This document shows, one piece after another, positions 43,309 to 51,450 of a DNA stretch of 64,000 nucleotides. The position numbers and the translations under genes are program-made. Position 1 is the stretch's first letter. Every line of letters starts with the position of its first letter. The notes below the pieces were generated by a model. It was not told the DNA's origin and searched no databases. It saw only the letters and a list, made by a program, of their open reading frames with translations. Source of the DNA: Streptomyces sp. TRM70350. Lineage in GTDB: Bacteria; Actinomycetota; Actinomycetes; Streptomycetales; Streptomycetaceae. Where the stretch lies: contig NZ_JAHUXH010000018.1 in NCBI RefSeq assembly GCF_019219825.1, positions 1-64,000 on the forward strand. The letters run 5' to 3'.

Positions 43309-43740
43309 GTGCTCGACAAGCGAGGGCGCCCACTGATTCTCGGCACCGCCACTCTTGTGCGGTATCCCTCCACAGTGCTGGTCACAACATCGACTGGGCG
43401 CGGCTCCTACTCCCGCACCCGGTCCGACGCACACGGCTTCCCCCGCCTTCTCCTGCCAAAGCGGAGGTACTCGTACGGCTACGCAACCGGAGACCTTGTG
43501 CGTGTGGTCATCCGCACTGGTCGATACGCCGGGACGCACAGCGGGCGGATCGCCGTCCGCTCCACCGGCAGGCATCGTGTCACCACTTCCACCGGGCAGC
43601 GCATCGACACCCGGCACCCGAACATCCGGCTTCTCCAGCGAGCCGACGGATACAGCTACAAGATCAAGCACGAGGTCGAGGCGATCGACATCCATCGCAC
43701 GTCCTCCTCGCTCCGTGGCTCCGCTCCCTCACGACGTTAA
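43309..43740 (+). pseudogene. IscB-like RNA-guided nuclease remnant (N- and C-terminal ends only)
   Basis: The frame begins AVLDKRGRPLILG, resembling the PLMP N-terminal start of IscB (typically FVLDKRGRPLMPC). It then jumps into the C-terminal domain: TTSTGRGSYSRTRSDAHGFP, YGYATGDLVRVVIRTGRYAG, THSGRIAVRSTG and NIRLLQRADGYSYK, which match from memory the ends of Streptomyces RRXRR/HNH endonucleases. The RuvC segments, bridge helix and HNH domain are all missing, about 300 residues. It cannot cut DNA. The open frame remains uninterrupted upstream and downstream of the join. Confidence 0.65.
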
Positions 43741-43774
43741 GTGGCTCGAAGAAGGCCAGAAAGTGTACGTTTTA

Positions 43775-43798
43775 TCCATCGCATACCGAGTGGATGGA
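43775..43798. promoter_or_regulatory. Inverted repeat before the PucR gene
   Basis: TCCATC (43775-43780) and GATGGA (43793-43798) form a perfect 6-bp dyad with a 12-base spacer, ending 13 bases before the PucR start. It is a candidate autoregulatory site. Confidence 0.4.
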
Positions 43799-43811
43799 GG
43801 AAACATCCACC

Positions 43812-45269
43812 ATGCCGGACCCGGCCGTCCCGCCCACGCCACCGGTGCCCTTGTCGGCACTCCTGGCCCGTGAGGACCTGGCCCTGCACCAGATCGCCGG
43901 CCCGGCCGACGCGGACACGGTGATCCACTGGGCGCACACGTCGGAGTTGGCAGATCCGTATCCCTACCTGCTGGGCGGTGAGCTGCTGTTGACGGCCGGG
44001 GTGCACATCCCGGAGGCGGCGTCAGGGACGTACTTCGACGACTACGTGTCGAGGATCGTCGCGGCGGGTGGCGCGGCACTCGGATTTGGCCTCGCCCCTG
44101 TGCACGACACCGTGCCGCGCGCCCTGGTGGAGGCGTGCGACACATACGAGCTCCCGCTTCTGGAGGTCCCGCCCCGGACCACCTTCTCGGGCGTGGCCCG
44201 CGCGGTCTGGCAGCTCATGGCCCAGGCCCGCCACGCCGAACTGCGCCGGGTGACGGAGGCCCAGCAGAGCCTGGCGGCGGCGGCCTCGCGCCCGGACCCG
44301 GTACGGGCGGTGCTGCGCCAGCTGGCCCAGCGGGTGGAAGGCCAGGCGGTGCTGTACGGGCCGGACGGGGCGGTGATCGGGGAGGCGGGGCGCGGTCAGG
44401 GGGACGAGGTGCGGGAGTCGCTGGCCGGGCTGGCGGAGGTTGTCATCAACCGCTCGTCGGCCACGGCCACGGACACCACCGCGTCCGGCATCCGCCTCGC
44501 CGCCTACGCCCTGGGCACCGGCCGGGGCTTCGTCCTCGGCGTCGCCGCCCCGCACCGCGACCCCGCCGACCACGCCATCGCCTCCGTCGCCGCCGTGCTC
44601 CTCTCCCTCCTCACCGGCGAGCACCAGAGCGGCACCGGAGCGGCCCGCTCCTCCGCGCTGGTGCGGCTGCTGCTGGGCGCCGAGCCGGAGGCCGTGGCCC
44701 CGCTGCTGGGTGCCGGGCGGTGGCTGGTGGTGCACGCGCGGCCCGACACGACCGCCCCCGACCCGGTCGCCGCCTCGGCGCTCGGCGCGGCGCTGGGTTC
44801 GCCGCTGGTGGACCTCGGCAAGGACGTCGTACGCGTCCTGCTGCCCGCCGATCGTGAACCGGCCCCGCAACCCGGCTGGACCCTGGGCGTCAGCGCCCCC
44901 GTCGGCCCCGGGGAGTGGTCGGCCGCCGACACGCAGGCGGCCCGCGCGCTGGCCCGCGCCCGCGCCACCCGCACCCCCCTGGCCCACCACGGCACCGGCC
45001 GCCCCGGACTCACCGACCTGGTCCCGGCGGCCGAGGCGCAGGCCCACGCCACCACCGTTCTCGCTCCCCTCACCCCGAACCCCGCCCTCACCGAAACCCT
45101 GCGCACGTGGCTCTCCCTGCACGGCAGTTGGGACCGCACCGCCGTCGCCCTGTCCGTCCACCGCAACACCGTGCGGCAACGGATCGCCCGGTGCGCGGCG
45201 CTCCTCGGAAGCGACCTGGACGATCCGGACGTACGGATGGAGCTGTGGTTCGCGCTGCGGCAGCTGTGA
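43812..45269 (+). CDS. PucR-family transcriptional regulator
   Basis: This 485-residue protein has the PucR N-terminal domain in residues ~10-130 (LADPYPYLLGGELLLTAGVH, LGFGLAPVHDTVPRALVEA). A GGDEF-like central part follows, then the C-terminal PucR HTH (TLRTWLSLHGSWDRTAVALS plus VHRNTVRQRIARCAALLG). Such regulators control purine, amine and amino-acid catabolism. The ATG at 43812 has GGAGG upstream. It is divergent from speB and the ThDP enzyme, its likely targets, although the IscB relic now separates them by about 860 bp. Confidence 0.88.
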   Translation: MPDPAVPPTPPVPLSALLAREDLALHQIAGPADADTVIHWAHTSELADPYPYLLGGELLLTAGVHIPEAASGTYFDDYVSRIVAAGGAALGFGLAPVHDTVPRALVEACDTYELPLLEVPPRTTFSGVARAVWQLMAQARHAELRRVTEAQQSLAAAASRPDPVRAVLRQLAQRVEGQAVLYGPDGAVIGEAGRGQGDEVRESLAGLAEVVINRSSATATDTTASGIRLAAYALGTGRGFVLGVAAPHRDPADHAIASVAAVLLSLLTGEHQSGTGAARSSALVRLLLGAEPEAVAPLLGAGRWLVVHARPDTTAPDPVAASALGAALGSPLVDLGKDVVRVLLPADREPAPQPGWTLGVSAPVGPGEWSAADTQAARALARARATRTPLAHHGTGRPGLTDLVPAAEAQAHATTVLAPLTPNPALTETLRTWLSLHGSWDRTAVALSVHRNTVRQRIARCAALLGSDLDDPDVRMELWFALRQL

Positions 45270-45354
45270 CCCGAGTGTGACCAGGTGAGTGACCCACGTC
45301 CCAGCGTGCGGGACCTCGGGGACGGGTCCGGAGGCGTACCGCACAATAAGAGCC

Positions 45355-46143
45355 ATGCCGATACCCGGGACACCCAGCCGCGCCGAGCTCGTCGAGCACC
45401 TCGTGAAGACCCGTATCGCGGGCGACGTCGCCACCCCGCGTGAGAACAACCTCTCCCACTACCGCCAACTGTCCAACGGCGTCCGCAACTTCTGGCTCGG
45501 TCTGGAGCTCGGCGACCGCTGGACCGACGAGCAGGACGTGCTCGCGGTGATGGCGGAGCGGGTCGGCGTGAACGACGACCCCGAGTACCGGCACGGCCAG
45601 GACACCATCGATCCCGAGCTGACGGTCGCCGCCCTGGAGCGCCTCGCGGCCCGGCTGCGCAAGGCGGCGGACAGCAAGCAGCGGGTGCTCTTCGCGACCG
45701 GCCACCCGGGTGGGCTCCTCGACGTGCACCGGGCGACGGCGGCGGCACTGCGTACCGCCGGGTGCGAGATCGTCGTGATCCCGGACGGGCTGCAGACGGA
45801 CGAGGGGTACGTCATGCAGTTCGCGGACGTGGCGATGCTGGAGCACGGCGCGACCCTGTGGCACACCCACTCGGGCGAACCGATGAAGGCCATCCTCACC
45901 GCCCTGGAGCGCGAGGGCCGCCCGCTGCCCGACCTGGTCGTCGCCGACCACGGCTGGGCGGGCTACGCCGGCCAGCACGGCGTCGACTCCGTCGGCTACG
46001 CCGACTGCAACGACCCGGCCCTGTTCATCGCGGAGGCCGAAGGGACCGTCCAGGTGACGGTCCCGCTCGACGACCATGTGGTCAGCCCCCGGTACTACGA
46101 CCCGATGACGGCGTATCTGCTGTCGGAGGCCGGGCTCACGTAG
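45355..46143 (+). CDS. Conserved phosphatase-like protein
   Basis: This 262-residue protein is conserved in Streptomyces and usually annotated phosphatase, though I see no standard HAD or PTP signature. Recognisable stretches are RENNLSHYRQLSNGVRNFW, RVLFATGHPGGLLDVHRAT, HGATLWHTHSGEPM and LVVADHGWAGYAGQHGVDS. The His/Asp-rich pattern suggests metal binding. A CACAAT hexamer eight bases before the ATG suggests a leaderless transcript. Its 3' end overlaps the convergent thioesterase gene by 8 bp. Confidence 0.65.
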   Translation: MPIPGTPSRAELVEHLVKTRIAGDVATPRENNLSHYRQLSNGVRNFWLGLELGDRWTDEQDVLAVMAERVGVNDDPEYRHGQDTIDPELTVAALERLAARLRKAADSKQRVLFATGHPGGLLDVHRATAAALRTAGCEIVVIPDGLQTDEGYVMQFADVAMLEHGATLWHTHSGEPMKAILTALEREGRPLPDLVVADHGWAGYAGQHGVDSVGYADCNDPALFIAEAEGTVQVTVPLDDHVVSPRYYDPMTAYLLSEAGLT

Positions 46144-47014
46144 CCCGGGGTATCCGGACGACGCCCTCCTGGATCACCGTGATGGCGAGGCGGCCGTCCT
46201 GCGTGTAGATGCGGGCCTGGCCGAGGCCTCGGCCGCCGTACGCCGACGGGGACTCCTGGTCGTACAGGAGCCACTCGTCGGCGCGGAACGGGCGGTGGAA
46301 CCACATCGCGTGGTCCAGCGAGGCCCCGACGACGTCACCGACGGCCCAGCCGCCCCGGCCGTGCGCGAGCAGGACCGAGTCGAGCAGGGTCATGTCGGAG
46401 ACGTAGGTCGCGAGGGCGATGTGCTGGAGGGGGTCGTCGGCGAGCTTGCCACTGGTGCGGAACCACACCTGCGAGTGCGGTGCGCGGGGCTCGCCGAACC
46501 TGCCGTACGGCGGCTCGTCGACGTAGCGCAGGTCGACTGAGGCGCGCGCCTCCAGGAACTTCTCGACGACCTGCGCATCGAGGTGGCCGTAGCCGCTGAG
46601 CCGTTCCTCGGAGGTGGGCAGGGTGACCGGGTCGGGCGCGGGTGGCATCGGCGCCTGGTGGTCCATCCCTTCCTCGTACGTCTGGAAGGACACGGACATG
46701 CCGAAGATCGGCTGGCCGTGCTGGACCGCGACGACGCGGCGGGTGGTGAAGGAGCGGCCGTCGCGGAGCCGGTCGACGGTGTAGACGATGGGCGCGCCGG
46801 GGTCGCCGGTGCGCAGGAAGTACGCGTGCAGGGAGTGCGGGGGCCGGTCCTCGGGGACCGTGCGCCCGGCGGCGACGAGCGCCTGGGCCGCGACCTGTCC
46901 GCCGAAGACGCGTGGGACGACGGCGGACCGGGACCGGCCGCGGAAGATGTTCTCCTCGATCTGCTCCAGGTCGAGCAGATCGAGGAGATCCTGTAGTGCC
47001 TGGCTCATGGCCAC
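46136..47014 (-). CDS. tesB: Acyl-CoA thioesterase II
   Basis: This 292-residue double-hotdog thioesterase of the TesB family hydrolyses acyl-CoA. The first hotdog has NIFRGRSRSAVVPRVFGGQV and SFTTRRVVAVQHG. The second has TYVSDMTLLDSVLLAHG, with the catalytic Asp, and SLDHAMWFHRPFRADEWLLY. It starts at GTG 47014 or the ATG two codons later; neither has a clear ribosome-binding site, so initiation may be leaderless. It is followed by convergent overlap with the phosphatase-like gene and lies 29 bp from the acyl-CoA dehydrogenase gene upstream. Confidence 0.88.
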   Translation of the reverse strand: MAMSQALQDLLDLLDLEQIEENIFRGRSRSAVVPRVFGGQVAAQALVAAGRTVPEDRPPHSLHAYFLRTGDPGAPIVYTVDRLRDGRSFTTRRVVAVQHGQPIFGMSVSFQTYEEGMDHQAPMPPAPDPVTLPTSEERLSGYGHLDAQVVEKFLEARASVDLRYVDEPPYGRFGEPRAPHSQVWFRTSGKLADDPLQHIALATYVSDMTLLDSVLLAHGRGGWAVGDVVGASLDHAMWFHRPFRADEWLLYDQESPSAYGGRGLGQARIYTQDGRLAITVIQEGVVRIPRAT

Positions 47015-47043
47015 TGTTCTACTGGCCGGTAATTTCGGGAACC

Positions 47044-48201
47044 TTACAGGCCCATGTCCTTCGCGATGATCATCTTCATCACTTCGCTCGTCCCGCCGTA
47101 GATCCTGTTCACCCGGTTGTCCGCGTACAGGCGGGCGATCGGGTACTCGTTCATGTAGCCGTAGCCGCCGTGCAGCTGCAGGCAGCGGTCGATCACGCGG
47201 TGGGCGACTTCGGTGCAGAACAGCTTGGCGGACGCCGCCTCGGCGGCGGTCAGCTCACCGGCGTCGAGCGCTTCGAGCGCGCGGTCGGCGACGGCCTCGG
47301 CGGCGTCCACCTCGGCCTGGCAGGCGGCCAGTTCGAACTTGGTGTTCTGGAAGTGGGCGACCGGCTTGCCGAACACGGTGCGCTCCTGCACGTACTGCTG
47401 GGCGAACCGCACGGCGGCCTTGGCCTGCGCGTAGGCGCCGAAGGCGATGCCCCAGCGCTCGGAGGGCAGGTTGGCGCCGAGGTAGGAGAAGCCCTTGTTC
47501 TCCTCGCCGAGCAGGTCCTCGACGGGCACCTTGACGTCGACGAACGCCAGCTCGGCCGTGTCGGAGGTCTTCAGGCCCAGCTTGTCCAGCTTGCGGCCGA
47601 CGGAGTAGCCCTCGGACTTGGTGTCCACGGCGAACAGGGAGATGCCGAAGCGGCGGTCCTCGGCGGTGGGCGGGGCGGTGCGGGCGCAGACGATCACCTT
47701 GTCGGCGTGGACGCCGCCGGTGATGAAGGTCTTGGCGCCGTTGAGGACGTAGTGGGTGCCGTCCTCGCTCAGCTTGGCGGTGGTCTTCATGCCCGCGAGG
47801 TCGGAGCCGGTGCCGGGCTCGGTCATCGCGATGGCCCACATCTCCTCGCCGGAGACGAACTTCGGCAGGAAGCGCTTCTTCTGCTCGTCGGTGGCGAGCA
47901 TCTTGATGTACGGCAGGGCGAGCAGCACATGCACGCCGGAGCCGCCGAAGGTGACGCCGGCGCGGGCGGTCTCCTCGTACTGGACGGCCTCGAACTTGTG
48001 CGTCTCCAGCCCGGCGCCGCCGTACTCCTCGGGGACGTTGATCCCGAAGAGCCCCAGCTCGGCGAGCTTGTAGTAGAACTCGCGCGGCGCCTGGCCTGCC
48101 GCGAACCACTCGTCGTACACGGGCACGACCTCGGCCTCGATGAAGGCGCGCAGGGTCTCCCGGAACGCCTCGTGATCCTCGTTGAACACCGTACGGCGCA
48201 C
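47044..48201 (-). CDS. Acyl-CoA dehydrogenase
   Basis: This 385-residue FAD-dependent acyl-CoA dehydrogenase has the N-terminal helical domain (FRETLRAFIEAEVVPVYDEW) and the FAD/substrate segment AMTEPGTGSDLAGMKTTAKL. The C-terminal signature reads QLHGGYGYMNEYPIARLYAD, and the catalytic Glu is probably in IYGGTSEVMK. The GTG at 48201 has GGAGGTGG upstream. A palindrome lies about 30 bases above the start. Upstream of tesB on the same strand, it may act in fatty or branched acyl-CoA oxidation. The specific substrate is unknown. Confidence 0.88.
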   Translation of the reverse strand: MRRTVFNEDHEAFRETLRAFIEAEVVPVYDEWFAAGQAPREFYYKLAELGLFGINVPEEYGGAGLETHKFEAVQYEETARAGVTFGGSGVHVLLALPYIKMLATDEQKKRFLPKFVSGEEMWAIAMTEPGTGSDLAGMKTTAKLSEDGTHYVLNGAKTFITGGVHADKVIVCARTAPPTAEDRRFGISLFAVDTKSEGYSVGRKLDKLGLKTSDTAELAFVDVKVPVEDLLGEENKGFSYLGANLPSERWGIAFGAYAQAKAAVRFAQQYVQERTVFGKPVAHFQNTKFELAACQAEVDAAEAVADRALEALDAGELTAAEAASAKLFCTEVAHRVIDRCLQLHGGYGYMNEYPIARLYADNRVNRIYGGTSEVMKMIIAKDMGL

Positions 48202-48221
48202 GCCGCCACCTCCACGGGTAC

Positions 48222-48240
48222 ATGTCTAAGCGCTTGCTCA
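48222..48240. promoter_or_regulatory. AAGCGCTT palindrome upstream of the acyl-CoA dehydrogenase
   Basis: The minus-strand sequence TGAGCAAGCGCTTAGACAT contains the perfect 8-bp dyad AAGCGCTT (48228-48235) with partly symmetrical flanks, about 30 bases before the GTG. A repressor operator is plausible. The same 8-mer core occurs at the LacI site near 11.5 kb. Confidence 0.5.
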
Positions 48241-48422
48241 CTCACCGTACCGGCGGGTAGGAACCGGCGTCCAGACCGATCCGTGGGTAACGCTCGTCAC
48301 GCCGGTGCACAGGCGCCCCCAAGGGGCGCGAGGCCGTACCAATGTGCGGCTCCGCCGCGTGGGCGCGACCAGCCACGACGGGGCTGCAGGCGATCGACGG
48401 CCAATCGCGGCACTTCCAGTGC

Positions 48423-49124
48423 TCAGGCGGGAGCCCACCCCCGGGTCACCGCCCAGGCCAGCGCGTAGCCGAAGCCGTTGATCGCCCAGTGCAGCGCCGC
48501 GGGCGCCAGCAGGCTGCCGGAGCGGCGACGCAGTTCGCACAGCACCGCTCCGGCGACGACCATGGCGACGACAGCGACCGTCACGGTCGCCGCTACGCCC
48601 GCCGAGCCGCTCCCGAAGGCCGTACCCATGGCGGGGTTGGCGCGGTTCAGGCCGCGAGAGGGCAGCAGATGCCACAGGCCGAAGAGCAGGGACGAGCCCG
48701 CGGTCGCCCACGCCGTGCCACCTCGGCGGCGGATCATGGCCCACAGCACGCCACGGAAGGCGGTCTCCTCCAGCAGCACCGTGCCGATCGGCACGCGCAC
48801 CAGCACGCTCCACAGCAGCTGGCCGACGGACAGGTCGGAAGCCCTGGCGTCCCGGAACGCCTCGCGGCCCGCCGGGAAGGCGAGGAGGAGCAGGAAGACG
48901 ACGAGCACGGCACCGGCCAGGACGGGCGCCCACCGCAGCCCCCGGCGCACCCCCGCCGCGTCGATCCCCAGATCGGCCCGGGTGAGACCGTCCCAGCGGG
49001 CGATCAGCAGCAGTACGGCCGTCGCGGCCGCACAGGTGAGGACGTACGCGACAGGGCCGCGCACGAGCCAGTTGTTGACCAGGTTCGCGGCAGCCAGGAC
49101 GGCGACGACACAGACGATCCGCAT
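48423..49124 (-). CDS. CPBP-family intramembrane metalloprotease
   Basis: This 233-residue polytopic membrane protein of the CAAX-protease/bacteriocin-processing (CPBP) family has motif 1 EETAFRGVLWAMI, motif 2 LLFGLWHLLP (the metal His) and the last motif HWAINGFGYALA. About eight hydrophobic segments are visible. Bacterial members are implicated in bacteriocin self-immunity or processing of regulators, and the target is unknown here. The ATG at 49124 is the only good start. It lies between the TetR gene and the acyl-CoA dehydrogenase, all on the minus strand. Confidence 0.85.
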   Translation of the reverse strand: MRIVCVVAVLAAANLVNNWLVRGPVAYVLTCAAATAVLLLIARWDGLTRADLGIDAAGVRRGLRWAPVLAGAVLVVFLLLLAFPAGREAFRDARASDLSVGQLLWSVLVRVPIGTVLLEETAFRGVLWAMIRRRGGTAWATAGSSLLFGLWHLLPSRGLNRANPAMGTAFGSGSAGVAATVTVAVVAMVVAGAVLCELRRRSGSLLAPAALHWAINGFGYALAWAVTRGWAPA

Positions 49125-49148
49125 CCTGCCTCCAGCATCCCAGCCCGT

Positions 49149-49739
49149 CTATGCACCCGCCGCCGCGAACGCCCCCTTCGCCATCCGGTGCAGCAGCTCC
49201 GCCGTCGCACCCCGCCCCGGCAAGGAGCCCGGGCGGCCCAGGTGCGGGGTCGAGTTCAGCAGGCCGAAGACCGAGTGGACGGCCGAGCGGGCCGTCGGCT
49301 CGGACAGGGCCGGATACACCTGACGGACCACCTCCACCCACAGCTCGACGTACTGGCGCTGCAGCTGGCGCACCAGCTTGCGGTCGCTGTCCCGGAGGCG
49401 GTCCAGCTCCCGATCGTGCAGGGTGATGAGCGGGCGGTCGTCGAGCGCGAAGTCGATATGGCCCTCGATGAGCGAGTCGAGGACCGCCTCGGCGTCCCCG
49501 TCCGCCTCCGCGACCCGGCGCTTGCCGCCGGTCAGGAGCTGGCCGCTGATGCCCACCAGCAGCTCGGCGAGCATCGCGTCCTTGCCCGGGAAGTGGCGGT
49601 AGAGACCGGGGCCGCTGATGCCCACGGCCGCGCCTATCTCGTCCACCCCGACGCCGTGGAAGCCGCGCTCGGCGAAAAGTCGCGCGGCCTCCTTGAGGAT
49701 CTGTTCGCGGCGGGTGGGGGCATCGGTTCGGGTGGCCAT
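49149..49739 (-). CDS. TetR-family regulator of the leucine-catabolic operon
   Basis: This 196-residue TetR repressor has its HTH in residues 10-55 (REQILKEAARLFAERGFHGV, GISGPGLYRHFPGKDAMLAE). The C-terminal ligand and dimerisation helices include QRQYVELWVEVVRQVYPALS. It is divergent from mccB across an 86-bp gap containing two matching 16-bp operator-like sites, the standard layout for a local repressor. An acyl-CoA such as methylcrotonyl- or isovaleryl-CoA is the probable inducer, by analogy with similar loci. Confidence 0.88.
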   Translation of the reverse strand: MATRTDAPTRREQILKEAARLFAERGFHGVGVDEIGAAVGISGPGLYRHFPGKDAMLAELLVGISGQLLTGGKRRVAEADGDAEAVLDSLIEGHIDFALDDRPLITLHDRELDRLRDSDRKLVRQLQRQYVELWVEVVRQVYPALSEPTARSAVHSVFGLLNSTPHLGRPGSLPGRGATAELLHRMAKGAFAAAGA

Positions 49740-49761
49740 GGAAGCAATTCTAGACAGCGAG

Positions 49762-49806
49762 GTTAGCGGTCGTTAACCTGGAGGAAATGCGTTAACGCTC
49801 ATTAAC
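49762..49806. promoter_or_regulatory. Two 16-bp TetR-type operators between the regulator and mccB
   Basis: GTTAGCGGTCGTTAAC (49762-49777) and GTTAACGCTCATTAAC (49791-49806) agree with a consensus GTTARCGSTCRTTAAC, itself a near-palindrome. They are 29 bp apart. The right-hand site ends 19 bases before the mccB ATG. Binding by the adjacent TetR protein is inferred. Confidence 0.8.
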
Positions 49807-49825
49807 AAAGTGAGGGGACCGCAGG

Positions 49826-51442
49826 ATGGACCAGGCACCGCAGCTGCACAGCGCGGCAGATCCCGCGTCGGAGGCCTGGCGGGCCAACGAGACAGCGCAC
49901 CTCGCGCTCGTGGAGGAGCTGCGCGCCAAGCTCGCCGCCGCCCGGCTCGGCGGGGGTGAGAAGGCGCGCGCCCGGCACACCGCGCGCGGGAAGCTGCTGC
50001 CGCGCGACCGCGTCGACACCCTTCTCGACCCCGGCTCGCCCTTCCTGGAGCTGGCCCCGCTCGCGGCCGACGGGATGTACGACGGCCAGGCCCCCGCCGC
50101 CGGTGTCATCGCCGGTATCGGGCGGGTGAGCGGGCGGGAGTGCGTCGTCGTCGCCAACGACGCGACCGTCAAGGGCGGGACGTACTACCCGATGACGGTG
50201 AAGAAGCACCTGCGCGCACAGGAAGTCGCCCTGGAGAACCGGCTGCCCTGTCTCTACCTCGTCGACTCCGGCGGCGCCTTCCTGCCCATGCAGGACGAGG
50301 TCTTCCCGGACCGTGAGCACTTCGGCCGGATCTTCTACAACCAGGCCCGGATGTCCGCCGCCCGTATCCCCCAGATCGCCGCCGTCCTCGGCTCCTGCAC
50401 GGCCGGCGGGGCGTACGTCCCGGCGATGAGCGACGAGGCCGTGATCGTGCGGAACCAGGGGACGATCTTCCTCGGCGGTCCCCCACTGGTGAAGGCCGCC
50501 ACCGGCGAGGTCGTCACCGCCGAGGAGCTCGGCGGCGGCGAGGTGCACGCGCGCGTGTCCGGCGTCACCGACCACCTCGCGGAGGACGACGCCCACGCCC
50601 TGCGCATCGTGCGGACCATCGTCGCCACGCTCCCCGCGCGCGGGGCGCTGCCCTGGGAGGTGCGGCCCGCGACCGAGCCCAAGGTCGACCCGTACGGGCT
50701 GTACGGGGCCGTGCCGGTCGACCCCCGTACCCCCTACGACGTACGCGAGATCATCGCGCGCGTGGTCGACGGCTCCCGGTTCGCCGAGTTCAAGGCCGAG
50801 TTCGGGCAGACCCTCGTCACCGGCTTCGCCCGGATCCACGGGCACCCGGTGGGGGTCGTCGCCAACAACGGCATCCTCTTCTCCGAGTCCGCCCAGAAGG
50901 GCGCCCACTTCATCGAGCTGTGCGACCAGCGCGGCATCCCGCTGCTGTTCCTGCAGAACATCTCCGGGTTCATGGTCGGCAGGGACTACGAGGCCGGCGG
51001 CATCGCCAAGCACGGGGCGAAGATGGTCACCGCCGTCGCCACCACCCGCGTACCGAAACTGACGGTCGTGGTCGGCGGCTCGTACGGCGCGGGGAACTAC
51101 TCCATGTGCGGCAGGGCGTACTCCCCCCGTTTCCTGTGGATGTGGCCGAACGCCAAGATCTCCGTCATGGGCGGCGAGCAGGCCGCCTCCGTCCTCGCCA
51201 CCGTCAAGCGGGACCAGATCGAGGGCCGCGGCGAGTCCTGGCCCGCCGAGGAGGAAGAGGCGTTCAAGGCACCGATCCGTGCGCAGTACGAGCGCCAGGG
51301 GAACGCCTACTACGCGACCGCCCGCCTCTGGGACGACGGGGTGATCGACCCCCTGGAGACCCGTCAGGTGGTCGGCCTGGCCCTGACCGCGTGCGCCAAC
51401 GCGCCTCTGGGTGACCCCCAGTTCGGCGTCTTCCGGATGTGA
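49826..51442 (+). CDS. mccB: Methylcrotonyl-CoA carboxylase carboxyltransferase (beta) subunit
   Basis: This 538-residue carboxyltransferase has the N-terminal (ARHTARGKLLPRDRVDTLLD, GGAFLPMQDEVFPD, GSCTAGGAYVPAMSDE) and C-terminal (LFLQNISGFMVGRDYEAGGI, GGSYGAGNYSMCGRAYSPRF, WPNAKISVMGGEQAA) halves of acyl-CoA carboxylase beta subunits. The FMVGRDYEAGG pattern is typical of the methylcrotonyl-CoA-specific group. It transfers CO2 from biotin to methylcrotonyl-CoA in leucine breakdown. First gene of the operon mccB-mccA-hmgL-acdH, 8 bp before mccA. Confidence 0.9.
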   Translation: MDQAPQLHSAADPASEAWRANETAHLALVEELRAKLAAARLGGGEKARARHTARGKLLPRDRVDTLLDPGSPFLELAPLAADGMYDGQAPAAGVIAGIGRVSGRECVVVANDATVKGGTYYPMTVKKHLRAQEVALENRLPCLYLVDSGGAFLPMQDEVFPDREHFGRIFYNQARMSAARIPQIAAVLGSCTAGGAYVPAMSDEAVIVRNQGTIFLGGPPLVKAATGEVVTAEELGGGEVHARVSGVTDHLAEDDAHALRIVRTIVATLPARGALPWEVRPATEPKVDPYGLYGAVPVDPRTPYDVREIIARVVDGSRFAEFKAEFGQTLVTGFARIHGHPVGVVANNGILFSESAQKGAHFIELCDQRGIPLLFLQNISGFMVGRDYEAGGIAKHGAKMVTAVATTRVPKLTVVVGGSYGAGNYSMCGRAYSPRFLWMWPNAKISVMGGEQAASVLATVKRDQIEGRGESWPAEEEEAFKAPIRAQYERQGNAYYATARLWDDGVIDPLETRQVVGLALTACANAPLGDPQFGVFRM

Positions 51443-51450
51443 GGGGACCG

